Below, in pieces: positions 46,801 through 55,503 of a DNA stretch of 64,000 nucleotides (position 1 is its first letter; every line of letters starts with the position of its first letter). The translations under genes were made by a program, and so were the position numbers. Source of the stretch: Agelas oroides (taxonomy: Eukaryota; Porifera; Demospongiae; Agelasida; Agelasidae). A model generated the notes under the pieces. It did no database searches, was not told the origin of the DNA, and saw nothing but the letters and a program-made list of their open reading frames with translations. Where the stretch lies: the NCBI GenBank assembly GCA_949130485.1, contig OX422188.1:3658222-3722221 (forward strand). The letters are read 5' to 3'.

Positions 46801-49800
46801 CTTCTAAAAACGGTCAGAAATTGTTGGGCTTCAAAAACAAGGAAGCTTTGGGTAAGTAACTACAAAATGTTACACATAAATTATGATACAATTACAGGGA
46901 AATTAAACTTCATTTATTATAGCTCAATGGACAGAACATATCATGGCGACACCTGGAGCAGCTTTACCATAGAGACAAGGGGCAAAGTGTGGGTCTATAC
47001 TTGCTCCCAAAGCTCAAGTTTGAACACATACACTTGACATCTTTCTCAAAGATGCGAGTGGACTTGGCAGCCCAGGTTAGTAACAGATTATACATTGTAA
47101 CAATACATGTCGATATGTATGTCTAAGTGATTGTGCTTCATTTACAGGTTCTTAGTGAGTCTGTGTCCAAGGCTCTTACACTTACAGGTGGTAGTGAGGT
47201 TGCTGAAACTGCTCACTTCATAAACATGATGGACAAGTTTTTTGACACAGTTAATGTGTCCAACTACACCAACGGAATCCGCAAACGAAAACCTTTCCAG
47301 CATCCATATAGGTCAGGAAAAGATTTTCGGTTGAAGGTAAATTTTCACATTTTTTCAATCAATAATTACATTTTCTAAAATAAGATTTCTTATTTACACA
47401 GTGGCTTGAAGAGGAATTCCTCCCATATCTTGATAAGTGGGAGCAGTCTGTACATGAAAGGCCTGGTTTCACAAACTCTGAAAAGAAGCGAATGCTTTTG
47501 AGCTCTGAAACCATGTTGGGGCTAAGAATCACAGGTTAGTGAAACATTTTACTTGTAGGCTATTTGTTGCCATTTTCATCACAAATTTTCATGTATATTT
47601 CACAGCAAAATCATTCATTGAACTTGTTCAATACCTCTTCACCATTCCTGGAGTGCACTCCTTCCTAAGTCAAAGGATATGTCAAGACCCGTTAGAAAAA
47701 TTCTTTGGATGTCAGAGGCAAAGAGGAGGCACTCACGACAATCCTAATGCACAGGAATTCCTCAAAAACACCCAAGCATTTCTTGTGTTTAACTCGGTCA
47801 GTAAAGGACCTGTTAGGGGAAACTGTCGTGGTACTAACTCACCTGTCAACATAGATATGGAGAAGGAGAACAAGCCTCTCCCAAAAAGATCCGCACATAG
47901 AAGTAAATGAAATGTATTATGATAATGTATACTGTTATATGAACAACAGCATCAATATCATGTTAACAAGGTCACGGAGTGGGTATATGTTATCTTTTGA
48001 ACAAGACGAAGACATGGTAAGTTACATTCAATTTTTAACAAGATGAAATGGTAAGTATAAGCTATGATGACAGAAGTTGGCTGCACAATGGGGTAATAAT
48101 TTCATCAAATATCACACCAACATCATACTGGTAGAAGGTTAGATCAGGGTCAGTGGTAGTAACATTTTCAACAATATGATGACATGGTTGTTTTGCAATG
48201 TAGTGTATAGCCTGAAGCATCACAAACGGCATTCTGTTCCTCATATGAAAGGGCTAACTCTTACTGAGCTATAAGGACAAAAGTTGGCTACACAGTGGGG
48301 CAGTGTTGCTTAAGAATTTCATATCACATTAACAACATGCTGGTAGAAAATTAAGGGTTGCATTTACAAAAATATGACATGGTAAGTTATGTTACATTTC
48401 AACGAGATGATGACATGTAAGTTATGCTACATTTTTAACGAGATGGTGACACAGTAAGTTCTATATGTTAGTAGGAGGAGGAACGAGTTGCTTCCTTACA
48501 CCCTTTGACTTCTGAACAGACTTTTTGTTTGCTAATTTGTACTTTTCTATCCAAGCACTGGCAAATGAAAATCCACGTATGGTGATCCACATGTCGATGA
48601 TCATCATCAAAAGGGCTTCACTTTCACCATCTTCCCAATCTGCCGAAACCAATGACCAGTAAAAAAAGTACATCCTCATCCTTTAAGATTCTACTTTTAG
48701 TTTCTTCCTTAAAATTCTCTGGTAGTGGGACTTGGAAGCAGCGTTGAACCATCATTTCCATTGAATGGAAAAACATATATGTTGGATCATTCACATGCTT
48801 TAACCCTCCTCGATCTGTTAGATTGATCCAGTCTTGGGAGTCACTGGAAATGTCGTCAGCATCATCCGTCAGATCAATCAGACAGAGAGTGAGCTGATCT
48901 TTGAGTGGGTGTGATGAAGTACGGAGCTTTTTTGTAAGCGCTCATGGTATATAGCCTGCAGCATACCGAAGGGCATTCTGCTCCTCATACGAAAGGGATA
49001 ACTCTTCTGGTGATGTACCAGCAGAAGTTGGCTGCACAATGGGGCAGTGTTGCTTCAGAATTTCATCAAAAATCTTTCCAATAACATACTGATAGAAGGT
49101 TGGATCTGGGTCGGTGCTGGTAACTTTCTGCAAAAGTCCACCCATTCAGATTTGAAGGCCTCTGATGACCGAAGCTGGTGAAATGCACCACAAATCTTCA
49201 TTCTACCAGAGCGATTCATTGGGTGATTTGCAATACACTCTTCCAATGACGTCACCACCTTTTTGCTGAATGCAGCTGTAACAATTTCATTACTGGGACA
49301 AGCCATCCATTTTGATAACTCTTCAGCTGTCTGCAAAATTGTTGAGCAGAAACCACCCTCTGTAATTACCGCCTCCACGCCTCTTTTCAGGAGTTCACAA
49401 GACACTGAAAGTCCAGTTACAAAAATTATGTATACATTAAAGTCATGGATACACTAAACCAACTTTATTGTAGTTTAAATTACTTACATACATACAGTAT
49501 GCTTACCATTTCGATCGTCTGTACACGATGAACTGTAGGCAGCCGCAGAACAGGCAGAACCACTGCAACCAGAAGCTTCCATCTTCAGCTAAGTTATCAA
49601 CAACAGCTGCAAGTTTAAATACCGCGCCATTAACTCGCGCGCGCGTGCACCTCGCGAACGACTTCTGGCATAACGCAGATTGGACGCGTGATAAACGATG
49701 TTTCCAATCCCGGTACGGAGCTATATTATCTATGCACACATGCACAAGCAAATCTCACACAACTTTAGGCCAAAGCAGTTTAATTTCCTGTTTCTCATCC

Positions 49801-50680
49801 AATAAGTTGTCAGAATTCAATGCAGGCGGGCGGGTTAAAATACAAACACGGTGTTAAAAACACAGCACGTGACCTTGCATGCTCTTCAAATTAGCTTTCA
49901 CATCCAATCCGCGGCCCACCTAGCAAACCTGAACGACAAGCTGCAAGACAGAAAAACAAATAACGAGCACCCTTGTGCATGCGTGAGGTTAGTCTGAAGT
50001 TGCCTACCCTTCGATTGCAGGAGGTAAGCGAAGGATCGGCAACGCCAGGCTAGCACAAAGTTTACCTTACTTAATTCCACAAGTAATGCGGAAATAACAT
50101 GGTAATGTATATTTGTGTTGTTGCAGGAAATCAATGTGGGCGGTGGATGAGAAACAGGAAATTTTCCTGCTTTGGCCTAATGGAACTTCAAGCAGACCTC
50201 GTTAGCAGTTTCCATTGAGCTCACCAACCACACAACATTCTGCTAGCCTCATTCCCAGATACAAAGTGGCAGACACGTCCTTCAAAGTCTCGTTCCCAGT
50301 TCTATGCTAAGTGTTTCAGTGGCTAGTGCCCTGAAGTGCAGTTACAAAATTAATGTAGACATTTTACCATGACTATGACAGGTGATGAGTGTCTCCTTAT
50401 GGAGGGCCTCACTCACTTGGAACACATCTCATGAATTATGAGATAAGTCTCACTCAAGTGAGGCTGCTGGCCTTGAGAGGTCTACTCACAAGACATACGA
50501 CAACGCCGGTCTAGGGAGGACCAGGTGGATTTATTAACTTGCGTTCTATATTTATATTAACATATGTACGCGTACCTCATCACTGGGTTCAAAATCGGGG
50601 TGGGCAAGAGGACTACCTCTACACAGCAGTCGTTGTAGGTGAGACCACCTAGCAGCTTCAGTTATACCACCCGCGGACAT
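31839..50680 (-). CDS. UBA3: UBA3, NEDD8-activating enzyme E1 catalytic subunit (5' eight exons)
   Basis: Exons (minus): 50680-50576, 43184-43104, 41447-41365, 40378-40298, 39495-39452, 32361-32297, 32154-32076, 31918-31839. All junctions are GT-AG and in frame, giving 206 residues. Markers in order: [12 protein letters not shown] and HPDFEPSDE (exon 1), [18 protein letters not shown] (ATP-binding Gly loop), [100 protein letters not shown] (first zinc CxxC), ending YPPQ. With NAE1/APPBP1 it adenylates NEDD8 and passes it to UBE2M. The exons with the catalytic Cys and the C-terminal ubiquitin-fold domain were not found. Introns 1 (7.4 kb) and 5 (7.1 kb) are swollen by transposons. Confidence 0.95.
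32679..33203. mobile_element. TIR MITE in UBA3 intron 5
   Basis: TACCGTAAGCTCCCGAAAAT at the left and ATTTTCGGGAACTTACGGTA at the right form the TIR. GGGGGAGGGGGCGTTTGCTC-like blocks are subterminal. Ends on TA. Non-coding. Confidence 0.75.
33534..33693 (+). repeat. 5' LTR
   Basis: 160 bp, TGTAACAGTATCATGCATC ... GGCAATCGTTACA, same as 37821-37980 by eye. An internal TTATTTATCAGAG may contain the promoter. Confidence 0.95.
33694..33712 (+). promoter_or_regulatory. Candidate primer binding site
   Basis: TGGTGGCAGCGGTGGGATA starts directly after the LTR, where the tRNA primer site is expected. The tRNA species was not assigned. Confidence 0.5.
33783..33995 (+). pseudogene. gag N-terminus, out of frame with the rest
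   Basis: Begins [16 protein letters not shown] and [20 protein letters not shown], a normal start for this Gypsy lineage. Around 33925-33935 the family-conserved segment before GEEAREVF is missing and the frame changes. The remainder of gag continues in the frame of the pol ORF. The lesion looks like a short deletion not divisible by three, so Gag is probably non-functional unless a frame change is tolerated. Confidence 0.7.
33944..37756 (+). CDS. pol: Ty3/Gypsy Gag (rest)-Pol polyprotein
   Basis: An open frame of 1270 codons (listed start is nominal). In order: gag core ([19 protein letters not shown], residues ~28-46; [20 protein letters not shown], ~80-100), two zinc knuckles ([16 protein letters not shown] and [14 protein letters not shown], ~150-186), aspartic protease ([10 protein letters not shown], ~234), reverse transcriptase ([13 protein letters not shown] ~470; catalytic VADDFVVVG ~533), RNase H (CDASQSG ~687, ETDHQPL ~749), and integrase with an HHCC finger (HSTHIG ... 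CDVC, ~903-940) and D, D, E residues (GADLCE ~966, SDNGPQF ~1022, GKAENAVK ~1055). No env-like ORF follows. It replicates through an RNA intermediate. Confidence 0.95.
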   Translation: MFFTFTGWAADGDDARIDPVLAKFEEYCQPRKSTPFERYRFNCRSQQPGETYDQYRTALRKLGENCNFQAITPDEILRDRLVFGISDSKVRERLLRESALTLAKTDEICRAAESMSLQMKVFEENSSTSIHAVKPGREQTKSSETDKSTYRECWNCGYRHEHKKEACPALGKTCNKCSKRNHFAAKCRSQRSVKAVATDEDKDEVFQTGPAGNLDDTQLITLKLESGNYLRFQVDTGAQCNVVPLDLYKKATKDHLLKNVTPTQQRITAYGGITIPVCGTTLLRVWRGDYRCRLDCMLVKQDDIRPILGRKACLSMKIVTYLDNDNLNKPPAGNAHIYAVDSKQAPLTREDVIQRYPLVFGDGVGLLDGEYHIRINTGVDPVQHAPRRVPVAIREQLRSTLEELVLQDIIAPVTQPTPWISSLVALPKKNGRLRLCLDPQDLNKATQREHYPLPTIEEIATRLHGAKLFTTLDVRHGFWHIALDEESSLLTTFNTPFGRYRWKRMPFGINSAPEVFQQRMYELVEDLEGIEVVADDFVVVGFGESQEEASKSHDAHLSAFLRRCEERNLKLNEEKLKLRQTEVPFIGHVATAEGLRVDPHKVQAIQEMPPPTDVAGVQHLLGLAQYLSKFLPHLADLTKPLRELTHQGSLWTWDHPQQAALEKLKEAVSKTPVLRYYNLKEEVTLQCDASQSGLGAALLQGGQPVAYASRALTPTETRYAQIEKELLAIVFACDHFEAYVYGRECAHVETDHQPLVSIVAKPLYKAPSRLQRMLLRLQKYSLKITYKKGSEMYLADTLSRAHLPAVNTCAFTHLLEETDHTALLAIPPDQLERVKQASADDLVLTELRATIQAGWPEHKSQVSESVVAYYDVRDELTVQDSLVFKGPLIVIPNTLRKEMIELVHSTHIGTEGCLRRARDIMYWPRMSTQLKDYVSKCDVCMAHRPHQSKEPIQQHEFAARPWSKVGADLCELRGRTLLVVSDYYSNYIEVENISKPNTLGITKALMIMFARYGVPDTLVSDNGPQFSSEEFRRFATHWGFEHITSSPRYPQSNGKAENAVKTVKRLFTKCAESGQSEIRALLDWRNTPTEGMSTSPAQRFLGHRCKTLLPTNTALLQPRFETSEDKQALNSLKDKQKFYYNRQVRPLPPLSAGETVRMQLPGEKTWTPGVCTGQSGPRSYKVKVGDQEYRRNRRQLIQTNESPPLPHIPATPTGPRSFETTPETTQGDTLETTPTQIEENPKVPTSPVEPCRSSRIRKKPDWFSKHTDDG
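37810..37820 (+). promoter_or_regulatory. Polypurine tract
   Basis: AAAAGGAAAGA abuts the 3' LTR, the expected plus-strand priming site. Confidence 0.75.
37821..37980 (+). repeat. 3' LTR
   Basis: 160 bp; no difference from the 5' LTR was seen on base-by-base reading. Confidence 0.95.
37986..39451. other. Rest of UBA3 intron 5
   Basis: No exon or ORF of note. Short related fragments (TTGTACAAATAGGGGCAAAGTC near 38010 and GGTACAAATATGGGCTGAACGTC near 38333) suggest an old repeat into which the Gypsy element inserted. Confidence 0.4.
41770..41852. mobile_element. Short palindromic MITE in UBA3 intron 2
   Basis: GCTAGCCTCGTTTCCCGAGC ... AACAAGGCTAGC with an inverted AGATTTTA / TAAAATTT inside; same family as 20999-21108. 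Confidence 0.65.
41860..43100. other. UBA3 intron 2 remainder
   Basis: The stretch between exons 2 and 3 outside the small MITE. No ORF with recognisable features. Confidence 0.5.
43410..43625. repeat. ~32-bp minisatellite, ~7 copies, UBA3 intron 1
   Basis: CCATGGATCTGTGCTAGGGT / CAAGCGATGCAG units with a period of about 31-32 bp; edges diverge (CCATAGATCTGCACTAGAGT at 43411). Confidence 0.85.
44029..44064. repeat. P-type TIR, left
   Basis: 36 bp, exact inverse of 49699-49734 by eye. A closely related TIR ends the MITE at 19755-20615. Confidence 0.92.
44065..44777. other. P-type element 5' region
   Basis: AT-rich leader between the TIR and the transposase start; presumably promoter and internal binding sites. 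No THAP-coding exon was recognised in it. Confidence 0.45.
44778..47910 (+). CDS. P-element/THAP9-type transposase
   Basis: Seven exons: 44778-45342, 45567-46588, 46657-46851, 46923-47075, 47148-47336, 47402-47534, 47606-47910. All are GT-AG, joined in frame, 853 residues. Start [17 protein letters not shown]; an in-frame ATG 24 nt upstream (44754) is the alternative. Markers: [56 protein letters not shown] (first Asp ~430), [14 protein letters not shown] (second Asp ~535), [19 protein letters not shown] (GTP-binding/insertion region side), [25 protein letters not shown]-like [35 protein letters not shown] (Glu ~783), [19 protein letters not shown]. Those three acidic residues are the RNase-H-fold triad inferred by family alignment. 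No N-terminal C2CH THAP finger is visible, although a CEFL...CPPC cluster lies near residues 205-225. Confidence 0.93.
47911..48460 (-). pseudogene. Degenerate partial duplications of accessory-gene segment
   Basis: About 48062-48260 repeats, in diverged form, the accessory-gene part around [11 protein letters not shown]...IFDEI and [10 protein letters not shown] (here [15 protein letters not shown]). A shorter second copy lies at 48265-48360. ATGGTAAGTTA(C/T)...-type ~38-bp units flank them (48012-48060, 48375-48450). Non-coding debris inside the P-type element. Confidence 0.6.
48461..49582 (-). pseudogene. P-type element accessory gene, convergent to transposase
   Basis: Exon 1 49582-49507 ([19 protein letters not shown], donor GTAAGC) joins in frame to exon 2 from 49404. 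Exon 2 reads [37 protein letters not shown], a 1-nt loss in a T run near 49128, then [39 protein letters not shown], a TGA at ~48942, then [58 protein letters not shown] and [19 protein letters not shown], stop at 48461. I recognise this only as an uncharacterised family repeated in sponge-like genomes; function unknown. Two lesions separate it from one ~350-residue ORF. The T-run indel could be an assembly error; the TGA less likely. Confidence 0.65.
49699..49734. repeat. P-type TIR, right
   Basis: Inverse of 44029-44064; followed by the CACACAT duplication. Confidence 0.92.
49767..50178. mobile_element. 0.41-kb MITE, copy 2, UBA3 intron 1
   Basis: Same ends and body as 28150-28566 with scattered substitutions and a few small indels; lies 25 bp after the P-type element's target duplication. 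Confidence 0.88.
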
Positions 50681-50752
50681 GTCTGACAAGGTCAAGTCTC
50701 AAGATGGTCGACGGTTGCTGTGAACTTTGACCCGATACGCACGTTATTAGCC
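50681..50752. promoter_or_regulatory. UBA3 start-proximal region, boundary with KDZ element
   Basis: Only 65 bp plus the 7-bp target duplication separate the UBA3 ATG from the left end of the KDZ-type element. The natural UBA3 promoter and 5'UTR are either these bases or have been displaced into or beyond the transposon. Confidence 0.45.
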
Positions 50753-50779
50753 CACCCGCTTCGGAAACCCACTTCCACT
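50753..50779. repeat. KDZ element TIR, left
   Basis: Aligns to the inverse of 59209-59234 as CACCCG(C/G)TTCGGAAACC(C/T)A then TTCCA, with a 1-nt gap. Confidence 0.7.
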
Positions 50780-50880
50780 TTAAGTACTGTACAAATACGG
50801 AAACCTTTCCAGTTAGATGTCTGTGTGTAGGTTTTACGGTATCTCAAATTTAACCCATTCGCTGCTGTATTTTGAGCAAA

Positions 50881-53800
50881 ATGGCTTGGCGTATGAAATT
50901 GCGGCTTCCTAGCTTTAAGCTAACTCAAAGATGTACTAGAGGCGATGCAGCGAAGTGTAGCATTCCAAGAGGTCGCAAAGATGTCAAGAAGGAGGCTATG
51001 AATGATGAAGAAATGGGAAGTGAAGCTGGGCCATCTTGGGAAAGCCCACCATCGGCTATACCTTTACCAGACTTGGGAGAATTTGAGGCAGAACATGGTT
51101 CTACTCCTACTCTACATGAAGTGAAACAGGCTGCGAATGTAGCAGCCTGGGGAAATATTCGTTCTCGTCTCTTACAAGCAGCAACTGAATGTAATGCAAT
51201 GCCAGTTGATGTGTGTTGTATCGTTTGCTCTGGTACAGCGAAGTACAGGTGTATCCACTGTGGTCCACTTGCCTACTACTGCCTTTCATGTCTTGGGGAT
51301 TCACATTCCAAGGCAAATGTGTTGCATGGTCCAGAAGTTTGGGATGTAAGTCACACAAATGAGGAAATGAGGGAAGATCACCACATTTATGTAGCTGATT
51401 ACAAATGAATGGTGTCAAGAAAGCATCTATGGTGATAGAACCAACTTTACACTGTCTATTCTGTACCTTAGGAGGGTGTGTATAAACCTGTCGTGATTGA
51501 GAATGGAATAATAGATGCCAGGTCTCATCAGTGTTCAACAGTAAAGAGAGTACCCCTTTGTTGCATAGATGAATGGGGTATGTTGAATTATAGTAATACC
51601 CTTTGTTGTAGAGATGAATCAGTACCTCTGTTGCATAGATGAACTTGTCTTGCAAGCAAGACCCTTTCTGTTTCATAGTGCCAATAGCCGTCGGTATCAG
51701 CATGTGGAGGATATTGAAAGCAATTGGTGCTGTGGAAGGAAAGGGTCTAGCTTGTGAGATTATAGATGAACAATATGCTATGTTGAATCATTAAGCATGC
51801 ATGTCTCTCTTGCATGCATGTTTTGTAGGTATGGAGCACCACATTACCTTCTGCTGCTGTCAGTGTGAGCCTACACCTGTCACAATGGTCCGAGCTCGGC
51901 TTTGGCCAGCCAGCCCTCGTTTTCCCCAGCTAGCCTTCACATTTGAGTTGCTTGACTGGGCTGAAGCACTTCTTCTTGAGTGTCAGGTGGCTCTTGGAGA
52001 TTTGTGTAAAGCTCTCTACTTTAAATGCCCCCATCTAGTGAACAAGGTATTTTGTTACATCTGTATATCACAGCCATCTTTAGTGCTACTCAGGTTTGTG
52101 ATTTGCACTGGTCCTACCCCTAAAAACACTTTACTACTCATAATGGCATCTGGAAGTGTCCTCATAACTAGGACCTTGCTTGTTTTCTCCTTTTCTTTCC
52201 TACAGAGAAAGGATATCTATCCAGCAATGATTGATGCTTTTGAAGAATACAGGTATGTTATATTAATTCTGTACTGTGTGTGGTAAATTCCTCAAAGTGT
52301 CTATACAGGTACCTGAAGGTTGAGCTTCGTCACTTGGGTTATTTAAGTGGAGAGCTTGACGGTGGAAATATGTGCCCAGCTTGTCCCAAGGTATAATTTC
52401 TACCTATACGTTGCCACAGAAAGTTGCTGTTCTTGACAAATACCAAATGTGGCTCACAACCTTATGTTATAGGAAACTGGGAGCGTTGTTCTTTCCATGG
52501 ATGCTCTTTTTGGACTCCCAAGGAAAAAGTCAGCCGGACAGAGCTTCAGAAAACCCCTCCATGGGCACCTCTACTTCAGTGATCAACAGGCAGTTGATGA
52601 GTACGTGGCATGTACTCCCCAACAGAAAGCAACTGAGAAGGTATAAGCTCATTTAGGAAATACACAATGACAATGTATAACTTAGTATCATTTTTTCTAG
52701 CCATGCAGTAACTTTCTTGCTGGAGATGTTCTTAGGTCATCAAAACGGTACAAGGCTCTAGATGAGACAGCTCTGTTTGGCTGTGCCTGCAGGCATGAGT
52801 TTACCCTGATGTTCTTCAATCTCAAACACGGAGAAAAGTAACTACTAATTTGAATAGATTGGTATCAGAGACTTAAGTTCCTGCATTTACAATTACCTTT
52901 GTATAGACTCGCCTATAGTGAGTGGCTACTGCAGGAGATGATTCAATGTTACCCCTCAAGGATCACAATTTACTTGATGTATGACATTGCTTGCACTCTC
53001 ATAAAGCATCTTAAGGTAAGGTGTATAATATATCCCTCCTAATAGTGTTTGCCTAGACAACAGGTGGGGTTTAACTGCGACATTTTCCCTCCCTGAGGAC
53101 CACAAAGTGGCTCACAATCCTATTCATTACCATAGTATATAGTACGGTTTTTAGGTGCGTAAATAATGTTGCAAACGCTTGCACATGTACAGATGTGTTT
53201 ACAGTAATAACAACAAAGGACCAATCAGATGGGATATATAATAGTCATAGCACAGGTGGCCAGGGATTTATGGCTGTCAGTAAACAAACTTCATCCTTGG
53301 GCTACACCCTCAGACTTTGTCTGTTTACTGCCATAAGTTCCTGGCACTAACATGCTTAATCGATTTCATACACATTATGGATCATCATCTTTCAGAAGAC
53401 TGGCTCTGCTGAGGTCTTAGAGAGGGTACATTTTGCCTTACCATCTTTCCATGCATATGGCCACAAACCAGATTGTCAGGTAACAGTTCATAAAAGCCAA
53501 GTAATTGTTATCTTTCCTTCAGATTACTCTGAGCCCAGTTCGGTGTGCTGGTCTTGGAATGTCTGATGGGGAGGTAATGGAGCGCCTCTGGTCATATCTC
53601 AGACGCTTCTCACGCATGACCAAAGAAATGCGTCCTGCACACAGAACTGACATTCTGTGCCATGCCCTCCTTTACTATGGCTCCAAAACCAAGCAAAAGC
53701 TAGGTAATGATATGGGGATCCTAATGGGAGTTCTGAATGATCCAAGGTTTATTAACGTTGAAAGGTACACTCCTGGTACAACGTTGGAAGAGAACTGATC

Positions 53801-55066
53801 AAATGAAGATTATTGCTTCCCAGAAATATGAACAACTTGTTTCATCCCTTTCAGGTAATTGGTATGGAGTTTGTTATAATAATAGTGAGTTAGATTCAAA
53901 CATTTGCTGTTTGCTTGGTATAGTTTCTGTGACTGAAGAAACTGTCCAGCACTGGATTGAAAATGAAAAGTCAGTGATCACCAGCAAGGATGTGCACTGC
54001 CCAGTGGCAGATTGGAGAACGACATACTTTTTGATGGTCCAATCATACTTTCTCATACGGTATTACAACTATGTTACATAGTAATATAACAGGAAGTAAG
54101 ATAACCAGTGTTGGTTCTTCTTGTATAGGGACAACCTGACTGTTGGTGTGGAAGCTCAGGAAGCAGTTTCCTCCTTTGAAACATTACCCAGGTGAATCAG
54201 GGTAACAGGAGTTGGCTACACTACCAAGCAATACATAATTAATGCTGTCTCAATCCACCATAGACTTGATAACCAGCTGTCTGAGTTTGAGCAAAAGCAT
54301 GGCATTGTAGTTCGTTGGACTGCAGATGATCAACAGTATATTGATGCCAGATGCCACCATCTCAAAGAGAAGCAGCAACAATTACGATCATCACTTTGGG
54401 CTGTAATCTCCAGGAGGCACTATCTTTTGAGAATGAAGGCAAAATATGCTGGTATGACAATAGAAAGTCTATCCTAAAGTTGTGTGTTTATAATATCATG
54501 TTCTTACTTATACAGATGGGCAGAAAGTTGCAAAGAAACTCTCTAAGAACATTTCAAAGGAAACCTGTAACGTCAAGAAGCTTCTAGATGAGTATAATGC
54601 TGTGTCCTCCCAAATAGAAGTACAGTGTCCACCAGTCCCTCTAGCTGATGTCCTTTCCTCTGACTCTAAATTTTGGCAATTTCCCTCTGACAAACATGCA
54701 CCGGGGGATGTTCCTCTTCGCATTCAACAGGATATCATCGAGGCATTTCATTTAAAGAGGCGTTGCGATGAAGAGCTGCTACTCCTGAAGAATGAGATGC
54801 ATAATGTAATCAATTACTGGAATCAGAGGGAGGACTGTATCAAAAGGTTACTTCTACAGCTGACAGAAGATGACAGCCAATTTAGCAGAGGTTCACAGTG
54901 TCTCCTTAAAAAACTTTTGTGGGAAGTTGAACTGTTACGTTCAAGAGCAGCTTCAGCGTTTTCTAGTGTGATTTCACTTGCCGGATATGAAACTACAACC
55001 CCATCCTATGACACGGATTCTGAAACCTCTGATGAAGACAGTGGCAGTGACTGTGCTATATTATGA
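50881..55066 (+). CDS. KDZ-family transposase
   Basis: Fifteen exons: 50881-51345, 51472-51577, 51829-52046, 52206-52252, 52309-52390, 52473-52640, 52701-52837, 52907-53015, 53396-53479, 53523-53703, 53765-53854, 53924-54059, 54129-54191, 54264-54451, 54516-55066. All GT-AG and in frame, 874 residues. The N-terminal Cys cluster (CCIVC...CIHC...YYCLSC, residues ~110-140) and CCCQCEPTPVTMVRARLWP, LLECQVALGDLCKAL are typical of KDZ proteins. RNase-H-fold triad candidates are SMDALFG (Asp ~316), YLMYDIACTLIKHL (Asp ~435) and DGEVMERLWSYLRRFSRM (Glu ~489-492). RHEFTLMFFNLKHGE, FHAYGHKPDCQ and RWTADDQQYIDA also fit. The C-terminus is acidic (ETSDEDSGSD). The acceptor of exon 11 (GAAAG) is the weakest junction. 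A TTG start three codons upstream was rejected. Confidence 0.88.
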
Positions 55067-55503
55067 TTATACTGTGCAAGCATGCATGTCAACTGTATTG
55101 TCTTTCTACACAACTCAAGATAGTTGAGTTATGTTGCAATTGTATATGCATCATAGTAGTGTAATTAACACCTCAAACAGCAAGTAGCTAGGCCTGTGCA
55201 TGTGACAAAGGGTAAAGCATCCCAATCTGTAATCTGTACGTATCTAGTACATTAACATATAGCCCTATAACAATAATACTTGCATGATGAAGAACACCAA
55301 AAGAAACATGTAACAGATGTGTGTTCACATACACATGCAGCATATAGCACAACCATGCACCTAGTTGTGAACTACATAACTTGTGCTTGTGTAATACTTG
55401 AACTCAAAGTAACCAACTTCTCACTGACCGGTACATCCATTAGAGTACAACAGGGTGAGGATGCAGAAATGTGTACAAAGATAACAAGCAATGTTTATAA
55501 TGT
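55067..55503. other. Spacer between convergent KDZ-element genes
   Basis: AT-rich 3' region shared by both genes; holds their presumed polyadenylation signals. No ORF of note. Confidence 0.5.

Larger units (their letters stand above)
44029..49734 (+). mobile_element. P-type DNA transposon, apparently autonomous
   Basis: 5706 bp with perfect 36-bp TIRs (CATAGATAATATAGCTCC, then GTACCGGGATTGGAAACA) and a perfect 7-bp duplication CACACAT (44022-44028 and 49735-49741). It contains a spliced, uninterrupted P/THAP9-like transposase on plus and a convergent, broken accessory gene on minus. It sits in intron 1 of UBA3. Drosophila P makes 8-bp duplications; both P-type insertions in this window show 7. 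Confidence 0.95.

Noticed and set aside
48062..48244. 60-codon minus ORF considered as a separate gene
   Set aside because: It is a diverged partial duplicate of the accessory-gene segment at 48965-49140.
50872..50880. TTG start three codons before the KDZ ATG
   Set aside because: Eukaryotic gene; the ATG at 50881 is the natural start.
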